A stretch of DNA of 64,000 bases. Origin: Acidobacteriota bacterium. GTDB taxonomy: Bacteria; Acidobacteriota; Vicinamibacteria; Vicinamibacterales; UBA2999. Shown one piece after another: positions 52,633 to 62,324 of this stretch. Both the position numbers and the translations under genes were made by a program. The stretch lies in contig JAUYQQ010000011.1 of the NCBI GenBank assembly GCA_030697165.1, forward strand, positions 186,001 through 250,000. The letters are read 5' to 3'. The notes beneath the pieces are model-generated. The model saw only the letters and a program-made list of their open reading frames with translations, was not told where the DNA came from and searched no databases. Position 1 is the first letter of the stretch. Every line of letters starts with the position of its first letter.

Positions 52633-52674
52633 GGGTAAGTGACGGTGATTATAGCACTTACCCTGACCTACAAT
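52633..52674. promoter_or_regulatory. Divergent promoter region of ftcD and TPR gene with palindrome
   Basis: GGGTAAGTG-N13-CACTTACCC (52633-52663) forms a clean inverted repeat. Within it TATAAT (52653-52648) reads to the minus strand. TACAAT (52669-52674) reads to the plus strand, 8 nt before the ftcD ATG. The palindrome could be an operator controlling both. Confidence 0.55.
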
Positions 52675-52682
52675 GGATAGCC

Positions 52683-53606
52683 ATGCCGACCATTGAATGC
52701 GTTCCTAACATCAGCGAAGGTCGCCGCCTCGATGTCATCGACGCCCTGGCCGACACGCTCCGCGGCGTTGCTGGCATGCGCGTCCTCGACGTCCAGTCCG
52801 ACGCCACCCACAACCGTTCTGTCTTCACGCTGGCCGGCACCGCTGAAGGACTGGCCGCCGGCATCCCCAGGCTGTTCGAAGGAGCCATCGCCGCCATCGA
52901 CCTGCGCACGCACACGGGTGAGCACCCCCGGCTGGGCGCCGTGGATGTCGTGCCGTTCATTCCCATCGACGGCGTGACCATGGCCGAGTGCGTCGCGCTG
53001 GCGAAGGCCATCGCGGCCGACGTGGCGACGCGGTACCAACTGCCGGTTTACCTGTACGAGGACGCGTCGACCAACGCCGCCCGAAAGAACCTCGAGGACA
53101 TTCGCCGGGGCGAGTTCGAGGGGCTGGCCGCCAAGATGAGGCAGCCGGCGTGGGCGCCCGACTTTGGTCCGGCCGCGCCGCACGCGACCGCCGGCGCGTC
53201 GGTGATCGGCGCGCGCATGCCGCTCATCGCCTACAACATCAACCTGGCCACCAACCGGCTGGAGGTCGCGAAGAAGATTGCGTCGGCCATCCGCATGAGC
53301 AGCGGCGGCTTGCGCTTCGTCAAGGCCATGGGCATTCCGCTCGAAGACCGCGGCATCGTCCAGGTGTCGATGAACCTCACCAACTACGAAAAGACGCCGA
53401 TCTACCGGGTGTTCGACCTGGTGAAGCGCGAGGCCGAGCGCTATGGGGTGCAGGTGCTCGAGAGCGAGATCGTCGGGCTGGTGCCGTCGGCGGCGCTCAC
53501 GCAAACGGCGGAGTACTTCCTGCGTCTCGAAGGATTCTCCAGCGGCCAGATTCTCGAGAACAAACTCAACCACGAAGACACCAAGGACACGAAGAAGCCA
53601 ACCTAG
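52683..53606 (+). CDS. ftcD: Glutamate formimidoyltransferase
   Basis: Transfers the formimino group between N-formimino-L-glutamate and THF in histidine degradation or folate metabolism. It has 307 residues, the N-terminal-domain-only form. Seen: VPNISEGRRLDVIDAL, AGIPRLFEGAIAAIDLRTHTGEHPRLGAVDVVPF and IAYNINLATNRLEVAKKIASAIR. The last 12 residues (NHEDTKDTKKPT) come from an interspersed repeat, not from the family. It stands alone; no hut genes are nearby. The predicted transcript is nearly leaderless. Confidence 0.93.
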   Translation: MPTIECVPNISEGRRLDVIDALADTLRGVAGMRVLDVQSDATHNRSVFTLAGTAEGLAAGIPRLFEGAIAAIDLRTHTGEHPRLGAVDVVPFIPIDGVTMAECVALAKAIAADVATRYQLPVYLYEDASTNAARKNLEDIRRGEFEGLAAKMRQPAWAPDFGPAAPHATAGASVIGARMPLIAYNINLATNRLEVAKKIASAIRMSSGGLRFVKAMGIPLEDRGIVQVSMNLTNYEKTPIYRVFDLVKREAERYGVQVLESEIVGLVPSAALTQTAEYFLRLEGFSSGQILENKLNHEDTKDTKKPT

Positions 53607-53640
53607 GCTTCGTGCGCTTCGCGTCCTTCGTGGTTGCTAT
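53567..53640. repeat. Interspersed inverted repeat at the ftcD 3' end
   Basis: AACCACGAAGACACCAAGGA on the left arm and TCCTTCGTGGTT on the right arm form a hairpin between ftcD and the ntrC-type gene. This CACGAAG-type repeat is common in many bacteria; here the left arm forms the ftcD C-terminus. Confidence 0.75.
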
Positions 53641-55004
53641 TTCTCGGTGCGCGGCGTGACACCGAAGGCACGCAGCTTCTTGTACAGGTTCGAGCGCTCG
53701 ACCCCGAGCACTTCGGCCGTGCGCGACATGTTGCCCTGATGCGACGCCAGGGTCTTGAGGATGTAGTCTTTCTCGAACTCGTCGCGCGCCTCGGACAGTG
53801 GTCGCGCCGGACCCGGTGACGCCGGCGCGTCGGGCACACCGTCGCGGCCGAGGAAGCCCAGGTCTTGCGCCGTGATCGTGTCGCCCGACACCATGATGAT
53901 CAGGCGTTCGATGACGTTGCGTAATTCGCGCACGTTGCCCGGCCACGAATACTGGCGCAGCCGCGCCGCCGCCTCCGGCGCCAGCCGCTTTGGTTTGCGG
54001 CCGTACTCCGTGGCCAGCAAGGCCATGAAGTGATCGGCCAATTGCGGGATATCGTCCTGACGCGTGCGCAAGGCCGGCACGAAGATCGGGATCACATTGA
54101 GCCGAAAATAGAGATCTTCCCGAAAGCGACCGGCGGCAATCTCGCCGACCAGATCCTTGTTCGTCGCCGCGACCACGCGGACGTCCACTTTGATCCGCTG
54201 GGTGCCGCCGACGCGCTCCATCACCTGCTCCTGGAGGACCCGCAGCACCTTGGCCTGCGTCTTGAGGCTCATGTCGGCGATCTCGTCCAGGAAGATGGTT
54301 CCGTTATTGGCCTGCTCGAACCGCCCCGGCTTGTCAGCGACGGCGCCGGTGAACGCTCCGCGCACGTGGCCGAACAGCTCGGACTCAATCAGTTCCTCGG
54401 GAATGGCGGCGCAATTCACCTCGATGAACGGGCCGCTCTTGCGCCGGCTGCTCTGGTGGATAAGCCGGGCCACCAACTCCTTGCCGGTGCCGTTGTCGCC
54501 CAGGACCAGGACGCGACCGTTGGTCGGTGCGGCCAGGGACACTTGCTGCCGCAAGTGCGCCATGGCGGGGCTGTCCCCAACCATCGTGTAGTTCTGCTGC
54601 CGATCGACCTTGGCCCGCAGCACGCGGTTCTCGGCCTCGAGATCGCGCTGCCGCAGCGCGTTGCGCACGACCAGCACCGTCTTCTCCAGCGACAGCGGCT
54701 TCTCGATGAAGTCGAACGCCCCCATCTTGATGGCGCGCACCGCCGACTCGATGTTGCCGTGGCCCGAGATGATGACGACCTGGGAATCGATCTGGCGCTC
54801 GCGCAGCCGCTGCAGCGTGGTCAGGCCGTCGAGGCCGGGCAGCCAGATGTCAAGGACGATCACGTCAAAGGCATCGCTGTTCGCCCGCTCCAGGCATTCC
54901 TCGCCCGTGCCGACACTCTCGACCTCGAAGCCTTCGTCTTTCAGGACCCCGCTGATCGACGAGCGCACGCCGGGTTCATCGTCAACAACAAGAATGGACG
55001 GCAT
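53637..55004 (-). CDS. Sigma-54-dependent response regulator (NtrC/NtrX type)
   Basis: 455 residues. The receiver domain has the phospho-acceptor Asp in DVIVLDIWLPGLDG. A sigma-54 AAA+ domain follows, with the Walker A loop LGDNGTGKELVARLIH, the GAFTGA motif in VRGAFTGAVADKPGRFEQ and Walker B FLDEI. The C-terminal Fis-type helix-turn-helix (HQGNMSRTAEVLGVERSNLYKKLRAFG) binds DNA. It overlaps the kinase gene (TGATG), so it is probably the cognate regulator; the pair resembles NtrY-NtrX. Confidence 0.92.
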   Translation of the reverse strand: MPSILVVDDEPGVRSSISGVLKDEGFEVESVGTGEECLERANSDAFDVIVLDIWLPGLDGLTTLQRLRERQIDSQVVIISGHGNIESAVRAIKMGAFDFIEKPLSLEKTVLVVRNALRQRDLEAENRVLRAKVDRQQNYTMVGDSPAMAHLRQQVSLAAPTNGRVLVLGDNGTGKELVARLIHQSSRRKSGPFIEVNCAAIPEELIESELFGHVRGAFTGAVADKPGRFEQANNGTIFLDEIADMSLKTQAKVLRVLQEQVMERVGGTQRIKVDVRVVAATNKDLVGEIAAGRFREDLYFRLNVIPIFVPALRTRQDDIPQLADHFMALLATEYGRKPKRLAPEAAARLRQYSWPGNVRELRNVIERLIIMVSGDTITAQDLGFLGRDGVPDAPASPGPARPLSEARDEFEKDYILKTLASHQGNMSRTAEVLGVERSNLYKKLRAFGVTPRTEK

Positions 55005-57253
55005 CAGGCTGGTAGCTCGATGATAAACCGGGTTCCGGTCGGCACGTTGTCGAACACGTCGATGCTGCCCCCGTGCTCGGCGACGATGCGCCGGACAATG
55101 GCCAGGCCGAGGCCGCTGCCGCGGCCCTTGGTCGAGTAGTACGGCAGGAACAGCTTGTCGCGCTCGGCCGACGGTATGCCGGGGCCGGTGTCGGCCACCA
55201 CCACCCGGATCAGGCTGTTCGGCACGTCCCGGGCGGTCTCGACCACAATCGCGCCGCTGCGTCCCATCGCCTCAATCGCGTTGTCGACCAGGTTGATGAT
55301 GACCCGCTTCATCTGCTCGGGGTCGACCCGCACCTGGCCGACGCCCGGGTCGTAGCGCTTCTCGAAGGTGACCGAGGCGAACAGCCCGTCGTACAGCGCG
55401 AGCGTGGTGTTCAACAGGTCGTGCAGTTCGGTCGGCACCGCGCGGGGTGCGGGCATACGGGCAAACTGCGAGAACTCGTCAACCAGGCCCTTGAGCGACT
55501 CGACCTCGCCGATGATGGTCGCGGTGCATTCCTGCACCAGGTCCTGCAGCGGCGGCGCCACGTCGCTCAACTTGCGGCGCAGGCGCTCGGCCGACAACTG
55601 GATCGGGGTCAACGGGTTCTTGATCTCGTGCGCCAGCCGGCGCGCCACCTCGCGCCACGCCGCCACCTTCTGCGCGCGAATCAGCGGTGTCACGTCATCG
55701 ACCACCAGCACGGTGCCGTCGAAGCCGCCGTCGGTGCCAGGCACCCGCGTCGCCGCCGCCACCACGTGCCGCTCGCGGCCGTCCCGCACCAGCGCCACTT
55801 CCTGCGCGAACGAATCCATCCGCGCCTTGGCTGCCTGGTCGAGCACGTCGTTGATCACCGCCAGGTCGGGGCGCGCAAACACGTCCACCGCGGGACTGCC
55901 GACGACGGCGGCATCGACCTCGAGCAGGCGCACGGCCGAGGGGTTGATGGTGCCAATGCGGCCGGAGCGATCGATCGAAACCACGCCGGTGGCAATGCGC
56001 TCGAGAATGGCCTCGATATAGCGGCGGCGGCCTTCGCCCTCTTCGTGCTTGCGCTCGAGGTCGATGCCGGCGCGTTCCAGCCGGCGGCGGGTCGACGCCA
56101 CTTCCGCGGCCATGGCATTGAACGCCTCGACCATGGAGCCGAACTCGTCGGTCCCCTCGTGGGCGATCCGGTGATCGTAGTGGCCGGCGCCAATCTCCTT
56201 GGCGGCTTCCGACAGCATCTGCACCGGACGGGTGATGCGCTTGGCCAGGTACAGGCCCATCCAGGTCGAACCGACCAGGATCAGCAGCGTGACCATGACG
56301 AAGAACGACACGTAGACGCCGGCGAGCGGCTGCTTCAAGACCCGCAGCTGGGTGTAGTCCTCGTAGGCCTTCGTCATGCGGCGCGCCCGCTCCGCACGTT
56401 CGCCCGACAGGTACTCGCTCACCACCACCGCGCCGGTCACTTGTCCGGCCCCGTTCCGGACGGCCTCGCCGACGTGCAGCAGGTCTCCCCCGCCGGCAAG
56501 CTGCTCGAGGACACTCGGCGCGTTTTCGGTCCCGCTCGCGGCCCGGCCGGCCAGGCGATCGGCCGACCCGCGCGCCCACCCCTGCGGCATGGCCGGTGCC
56601 GCGACATCGACCAGCGACACCACGCTCGGCGGCTGGCCCGGCACGCGGTCGGCGCGGTAGACCTGCACCACCGCCACGCGCGGGCCAGTGACTTCGGGCG
56701 CCACGATGTTTTGCACCCGCGTCATGTCGGCGGTGGTCAGGTCGATAGCCCCCAATTCGCGGGCCAGCCGCCCGGCCTGCTCGGTGACCAGCCGTTCGCG
56801 CTCCTGGTAGTAGTCGGCGGCAATGCTGTTCGCCCCGGACAGGATCTCTTCCATCGGCGTGTTGAACCAGCGGTCCACCGCGGTCAGCACGACGCGGCTG
56901 CCGACAATCAAGACCAGCACTGCGGGAATGACGGTGAGGCCGAGGAACGCGAGCACCAGCTTGGCGCGGAAGCGCCCGAGCGGCAGGCCGCTGCGGCCGT
57001 CGAACACCGACTTGATCACGTTGCGCGCCAGCACGAAGCCGAGCGCGACGAGCATGGTGATGTTGGTGGCGTAGAGCGCGTAGAGCACGACTTCGGTCAG
57101 GAAGTCGGGCGACAGCGTCGAGGTGCGATCGGCCAGCCAGACAATGCCGCCGAGCGCGACGAGCAGCATGACGATGCCGGCCAGGATTAGTGGCGGGTTG
57201 TCGCGGAACGGTCGGCGCGCCCGCACCGGCGCGCGGGGCTTGGCGGACGCCAC
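55004..57253 (-). CDS. NtrY-type membrane sensor histidine kinase
   Basis: 749 residues. Two N-terminal membrane helices (PPLILAGIVMLLVALGGIVWL; FLTEVVLYALYATNITMLVALGFVLA), another (LVLAFLGLTVIPAVLVLIVGSRVV), a periplasmic sensor part, a fourth helix (VSFFVMVTLLILVGSTWMGLYLA) and HAMP. A PAS-like domain, a HisKA motif LAHEIKNPLTPIQLSAERLRR with the phospho-His, and HATPase_c (DPEQMKRVIINLVDNAIEAM, GSGLGLAIVRRIVAEHGG) complete it. This is the NtrY layout. It is coupled to the sigma-54 regulator. Confidence 0.9.
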   Translation of the reverse strand: MASAKPRAPVRARRPFRDNPPLILAGIVMLLVALGGIVWLADRTSTLSPDFLTEVVLYALYATNITMLVALGFVLARNVIKSVFDGRSGLPLGRFRAKLVLAFLGLTVIPAVLVLIVGSRVVLTAVDRWFNTPMEEILSGANSIAADYYQERERLVTEQAGRLARELGAIDLTTADMTRVQNIVAPEVTGPRVAVVQVYRADRVPGQPPSVVSLVDVAAPAMPQGWARGSADRLAGRAASGTENAPSVLEQLAGGGDLLHVGEAVRNGAGQVTGAVVVSEYLSGERAERARRMTKAYEDYTQLRVLKQPLAGVYVSFFVMVTLLILVGSTWMGLYLAKRITRPVQMLSEAAKEIGAGHYDHRIAHEGTDEFGSMVEAFNAMAAEVASTRRRLERAGIDLERKHEEGEGRRRYIEAILERIATGVVSIDRSGRIGTINPSAVRLLEVDAAVVGSPAVDVFARPDLAVINDVLDQAAKARMDSFAQEVALVRDGRERHVVAAATRVPGTDGGFDGTVLVVDDVTPLIRAQKVAAWREVARRLAHEIKNPLTPIQLSAERLRRKLSDVAPPLQDLVQECTATIIGEVESLKGLVDEFSQFARMPAPRAVPTELHDLLNTTLALYDGLFASVTFEKRYDPGVGQVRVDPEQMKRVIINLVDNAIEAMGRSGAIVVETARDVPNSLIRVVVADTGPGIPSAERDKLFLPYYSTKGRGSGLGLAIVRRIVAEHGGSIDVFDNVPTGTRFIIELPA

Positions 57254-57258
57254 TGGGC

Positions 57259-57723
57259 CTATTCCTTGCTGCCTCGCAGGGCGCGCGCTTCCTGCACGAA
57301 GTCGTCCACATCGCGGAAGTCGCGGTAGACCGAGGCGAACCGCACGTACGCGACCTGGTCGAGGCGCTTCAGTTCCTGCATGACGAGCGCGCCCAGGTCC
57401 TTGCCGGGAATCTCGCGCTCGGGCTTCTCAATCAGAAGCTGCTCGGCCATGTCGGCAATCTCTTCGATGTCGGCGACCTTGACCGGCCGCTTCTCGCAGG
57501 CCTTGAGCAGGCCGCCAATCAGCTTCTGGCGCTCGAACCGCTCGCGCGTGCCGTCCTTCTTCACGACCATGTACGGAATCTCGTCGATGCGCTCGTAGCT
57601 CGTGAAGCGCTTCCGGCACGTGTCGTTCAGGCACTGGCGGCGGCGGCGAATCACATCGCCCTCGCGGCTCTCGCGCGAATCGACCACCTTGTCGCCGAGT
57701 TCACCGCAGAACGGACATTTCAC
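57259..57723 (-). CDS. nrdR: Transcriptional repressor NrdR
   Basis: Zinc-ribbon and ATP-cone regulator that represses ribonucleotide reductase genes. It has 154 residues. Seen: KCPFCG...RRRRQCLNDTCRKRFTSYE (zinc ribbon with four Cys) and the ATP-cone FERQKLIGGLLKACEKRPV. It starts at GTG 57723, overlapping the flippase-like gene by 4 nt. nrd genes themselves are not in the window. Confidence 0.95.
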   Translation of the reverse strand: MKCPFCGELGDKVVDSRESREGDVIRRRRQCLNDTCRKRFTSYERIDEIPYMVVKKDGTRERFERQKLIGGLLKACEKRPVKVADIEEIADMAEQLLIEKPEREIPGKDLGALVMQELKRLDQVAYVRFASVYRDFRDVDDFVQEARALRGSKE

Positions 57724-58739
57724 CCGAGGTCTCCTCTCGCCAGGCCGCCAATCTTCAGGCCCTCCTGGATCGTGAAAATCATGCCCGCGATCACCACCGG
57801 CACGACGCCGATGGCGTGCAGGACAATCGCCGCCCCGACGGCGGTGTCGTTATCGGCCCCGAAAAACGAGGTCGCGCCCAGCCGGAACGCCTCGTGAAAG
57901 CCGCCGACGCCGCCCGGCGTCGGAACCGCCACGCCCACCACCAGCGGCGCAAGCATCAGCAAGCTGCCGGTCATCGGCATGTCGATGCGGAAGGCCACCG
58001 CCACCGCCCACAACCCGCCGGCGACCACCACCCACAGGGCGATCGACCAGCCGAGGGCGGCCACGACCCGCCACGGACTGCGCAGCACGGCAAATCCTTC
58101 AGCGAACGTTCGCGCCAGTCGTGCGATCCACGTCGCGATCCGCGCGGGTAAGACCCGCTCGGCCTTGAGCAGCCACCCGTGCAACCGCTCGGGGTGGCCG
58201 GCCATCACGAACATCACCACCAGCATCCCGAGCGCCACCGGCGCCATGACGAAGCCGCCGTAGCGAATGGCGCTGAACATGGCCGAATCGCGCGACTCCA
58301 GCCCGGGATCGAACCACAGCAGGAACGCCGCCAGCAGCAGCAACACCGCCACCAGGTCGAGGATGCGCTCGACGATGATCGTGGCGAAGGCGGCCGTGGC
58401 GCTCAGCCCTTCCTTGCGGGCAAGCAAATACGGGCGAATCACTTCGCCGGCGCGGGCGGGCAAGACCGCCGACGCGGCAAACCCAATGACGGTGGTTCGC
58501 AACACCACCATGAAACGGGTCGGCCCCAGCGGGGCGAGCAGGTACTGCCAGCGCTCGGCGCGAATCAAGAACGTCACGCACGTCATCACCACCGAGACCA
58601 CCAGAAGATCGACCCGCGCGGCCCTGACCGACGTCAGCACCTTGCCCAAGTCCGCATTTCGCAGGAAGAGGTACAGAAGCCCAACCGCCAGACCAAGGAT
58701 GACCAGTGTCCGAAGGACGATGCGCAAACCACCGTCCAT
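57720..58739 (-). CDS. Lysylphosphatidylglycerol synthase-type flippase membrane protein
   Basis: 339 residues with about eight membrane helices. It belongs to the UPF0104/AglD family (the membrane part of MprF). Seen: the N-terminal DGGLRIVLRTLVILGLAVGLLYLFLRNADL, VLRTTVIGFAASAVLPARAGEVIRPYLLARKEGLS, and near the C-terminus VPTPGGVGGFHEAFRLGATSFFGADN. The ATG at 58739 was preferred over upstream candidates because it gives the standard N-terminus. The transported lipid is not known. It is first in a run with nrdR, the kinase and the regulator. Confidence 0.85.
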   Translation of the reverse strand: MDGGLRIVLRTLVILGLAVGLLYLFLRNADLGKVLTSVRAARVDLLVVSVVMTCVTFLIRAERWQYLLAPLGPTRFMVVLRTTVIGFAASAVLPARAGEVIRPYLLARKEGLSATAAFATIIVERILDLVAVLLLLAAFLLWFDPGLESRDSAMFSAIRYGGFVMAPVALGMLVVMFVMAGHPERLHGWLLKAERVLPARIATWIARLARTFAEGFAVLRSPWRVVAALGWSIALWVVVAGGLWAVAVAFRIDMPMTGSLLMLAPLVVGVAVPTPGGVGGFHEAFRLGATSFFGADNDTAVGAAIVLHAIGVVPVVIAGMIFTIQEGLKIGGLARGDLG

Positions 58740-58841
58740 ACTACATGAGGTATCGATTGGGCGCGGCACCCCAGCACATTGGCGTCTTGCGCATGGTCCG
58801 CCGGGCCGTTACCATGTTGCCTTCCTTTCACACGAGCGCCC

Positions 58842-59780
58842 GTGCCTTCACAACCTCTCTTAGATACCCAGCTTGATGGCTTGTCCCTGGTCCGCCGCGG
58901 GAAGGTGCGTGATGTCTATGCCATAGACGATGCCCTGATCCTGGTGGCGACGGACCGCATTTCGGCATTCGACTACGTGCTGGGTTCAGGCATCCCCGAC
59001 AAGGGCCGCGTCCTGAACCAGCTGTCGGCGTTCTGGTTCGCCCGCACCGGCCACATCGTGCCGAACCACATGCTGTCGATCGACGTGCCGGCCTACCCCG
59101 CCGCCGCGCAGACGTACGCGGCGCAGCTCGAGGGCCGGTCGATGCTGTCCCGGCGCACCAATCCCCTGCCCGTGGAATGCGTGGCCCGCGGCTATCTCTC
59201 GGGCTCGGGCTGGAAGGACTACCTGGCGACCGGCGAAGTGTGTGGCATCAAGCTGCCGTCGGGGATGCGCGAGTCGGACCGCTTGCCCGAGCCGCTGTTC
59301 ACGCCGGCGACCAAGGCCGACTCGGGCCACGACGAGAACATCAGCGAAGCGGCCGCCGCGCAGGTGGTCGGCGCGGAGCTGCTGGCGCGGCTCAAGAAAC
59401 TGACGCTCGCGCTCTACGCCCACGGCGTGGCGCACGCCGAATCCAAGGGCATCATCCTGGCCGACACCAAGTTCGAGTTCGGCCTGACCGACAGCGGCGA
59501 GCTGCTGCTGATCGACGAAATGATGACGCCCGATTCGTCGCGCTACTGGCCCAAGGACCGGTATGCGCCCGGCGGTCCCCAGCCGAGCTTCGACAAGCAA
59601 TACGTCCGCGACTACCTCGAGTCGATCAAGTGGAACAAGCAGCCGCCGGTCCCGTCCCTGCCGGCGGACGTGGTCGCGCGCACCCGCGACAAGTACATGG
59701 ACGCCTATCGCCGGCTGACGGGCCAGGAGTTGGTGACCGCCTCCCCCTCCGCCGAGGCTACGGGGGACAGGGGTGAATAA
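58842..59780 (+). CDS. purC: Phosphoribosylaminoimidazole-succinocarboxamide synthase
   Basis: SAICAR synthetase of purine synthesis. It has 312 residues from GTG 58842. Seen: LDGLSLVRRGKVRDVYAIDDALILVATDRISAFDYVLGSGIPDKG, VARGYLSGSGWKDY, and ADTKFEFGLTDSGELLLIDEMMTPDSSRYW. The last about 14 residues (ASPSAEATGDRGE) come from a repeat and extend beyond the normal C-terminus. The stop overlaps the start of the Fis-like gene. Confidence 0.94.
   Translation: MPSQPLLDTQLDGLSLVRRGKVRDVYAIDDALILVATDRISAFDYVLGSGIPDKGRVLNQLSAFWFARTGHIVPNHMLSIDVPAYPAAAQTYAAQLEGRSMLSRRTNPLPVECVARGYLSGSGWKDYLATGEVCGIKLPSGMRESDRLPEPLFTPATKADSGHDENISEAAAAQVVGAELLARLKKLTLALYAHGVAHAESKGIILADTKFEFGLTDSGELLLIDEMMTPDSSRYWPKDRYAPGGPQPSFDKQYVRDYLESIKWNKQPPVPSLPADVVARTRDKYMDAYRRLTGQELVTASPSAEATGDRGE
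59741..59772. repeat. Repeat-derived tail at the purC 3' end
   Basis: CCTCCGCCGAGGCTACGGGG resembles the interspersed CCGCCGAGGCTACGGCGG hairpin. It is in frame at the end of purC, and its right end forms the region just before the GTG of the next gene. Confidence 0.55.
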
Positions 59781-59985
59781 GCTCCTGGACCAGTTGGTTG
59801 CCGAGATGGTGACACGGGGCGTGCACTACGCCGACGCGCAGCGCGAGTTCGAGAAGCGCTTCATCGGCTGCGTCATCGACAAACACGACGGCAACCTGTG
59901 CAAAGCCGCCGACACGCTGGGCGTGCACCGCAACACCCTCACGCGCAAGGTGAAAGACCTGAAGATTCGCGTCCGGTCCCTGTAG
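59773..59985 (+). CDS. Fis-family helix-turn-helix protein
   Basis: 70 residues. The C-terminal 40 (YADAQREFEKRFIGCVIDKHDGNLCKAADTLGVHRNTLTRKVKDLKI) are a Fis-type DNA-binding domain like the one at the end of NtrC-type regulators. There is no receiver or AAA domain. It starts at GTG 59773, overlapping purC by 8 nt. A nucleoid-type or local regulator is the usual interpretation; the target is unknown. Confidence 0.85.
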   Translation: MNKLLDQLVAEMVTRGVHYADAQREFEKRFIGCVIDKHDGNLCKAADTLGVHRNTLTRKVKDLKIRVRSL

Positions 59986-59986
59986 G

Positions 59987-60111
59987 CGCGCCGCTTCGCG
60001 GCGCGTAGGGCTCGAGCCCTCCGGGCTCTTCGTGGGGCTCGGCGCTACGCGCCTCGTGGGGCCCTACGACGCATAGCGAGCCCGACGAAGGCCGAAGGCC
60101 GAGCCCCACGA
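59987..60111. repeat. Nested inverted repeats downstream of the Fis-like gene
   Basis: CGCGCCGC-TTC-GCGGCGCG at 59987-60005, CGTAGGGC (60004-60011) pairing with GCCCTACG (60061-60068), and TCGTGGGGCTCGGC (60030-60043) pairing with GCCGAGCCCCACGA (60098-60111). This about 125-bp block has no gene and could form large RNA structures that end the purC-fis transcript. Confidence 0.85.
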
Positions 60112-60150
60112 GCGAAGCGAGCCCCCGCCACCCCGGCCGCAGGGCACGCC

Positions 60151-60179
60151 TTGACGCCCTCTGCGGCCTCCGCTATCAT
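60151..60179 (+). promoter_or_regulatory. groESL sigma-70-type promoter
   Basis: TTGACG (60151-60156), 17-bp spacer, TATCAT (60174-60179). The start is predicted near 60186, inside the following operator. Confidence 0.75.
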
Positions 60180-60205
60180 TAGCAGTCGTGCATGTCGACT
60201 GCTAG
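60179..60205 (+). promoter_or_regulatory. CIRCE-like operator upstream of groESL
   Basis: TTAGCAGTC-N9-GACTGCTAG. The consensus CIRCE for HrcA is TTAGCACTC-N9-GAGTGCTAA. The spacing and palindrome match, with a compensated base-pair change (C to G on the left, G to C on the right) and G for A at the last base. A second palindrome, GGCAGTCGACTGCC, lies at 60213-60226. Confidence 0.75.
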
Positions 60206-60279
60206 CTAACAGGGCAGTCGACTGCCAAAGAACCATCACGCTACATAACCAGCAAACGTTAGAGACGGAGAGCAACAGC

Positions 60280-60582
60280 ATGGCTTTAAGACCGCTCCAC
60301 GACCGCATCCTCGTGCAGCGCACTGAGGAAGAAGAACAGAAGGTTGGCGGCATCATCATCCCGGACTCGGCCAAGGAAAAGCCGCAGCAGGGCAAGGTGA
60401 CGGCTGTCGGCGCTGGTAAGGCTGACAAGGACGGCAAGCGCATTGCGCTCGACGTCAAGGAAGGCGACACCATCCTGTTCGGCAAGTACTCGGGGCAGGA
60501 AGTGCGTGTCGACGGCGAGGATTACCTCATCATGCGCGAGGACGAAGTCCTGGCGGTGATCGAGGGCGGGAAAAAGAAGTAA
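60280..60582 (+). CDS. groES: Co-chaperonin GroES
   Basis: Heptameric lid of the GroEL chaperonin. It has 100 residues from ATG 60280, with GGAG 9 nt upstream. Seen: [42 protein letters not shown] and [33 protein letters not shown]. It precedes groEL by 18 nt. Expression is probably heat-inducible through the CIRCE-like operator. Confidence 0.98.
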   Translation: MALRPLHDRILVQRTEEEEQKVGGIIIPDSAKEKPQQGKVTAVGAGKADKDGKRIALDVKEGDTILFGKYSGQEVRVDGEDYLIMREDEVLAVIEGGKKK

Positions 60583-62232
<1,650 letters not shown>

Positions 62233-62233
62233 C

Positions 62234-62278
62234 ACCTTAGGGTGCCTAGGGTGCCAAAGGTGCCAAAGGTGCCAAAGG
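62234..62278. repeat. 9-bp GGGTGCC array downstream of groEL
   Basis: Five units (GGGTGCCTA, then GGTGCCAAA repeated) just after the groEL stop, before the terminator. Same family as at 14441, 17036 and 39241; no inverted arm here. Confidence 0.88.
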
Positions 62279-62286
62279 GAAAGTCT

Positions 62287-62324
62287 AAAGGCCCGGGAGC
62301 TATTGCTTCCGGGCCTTTTCTTTT
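62287..62324. terminator. Bidirectional terminator between groEL and prfC
   Basis: AAAGGCCCGGGAGC, TATT loop, then GCTTCCGGGCCTTT and a T tract (CTTTTCTTTT). A run of A on the other arm lets it also serve the convergent prfC. Confidence 0.9.

Noticed and set aside
55073-57190. Long plus-strand frame opposite the sensor kinase
   Set aside because: His/Arg-rich antisense translation; kinase on the other strand has full domain set.
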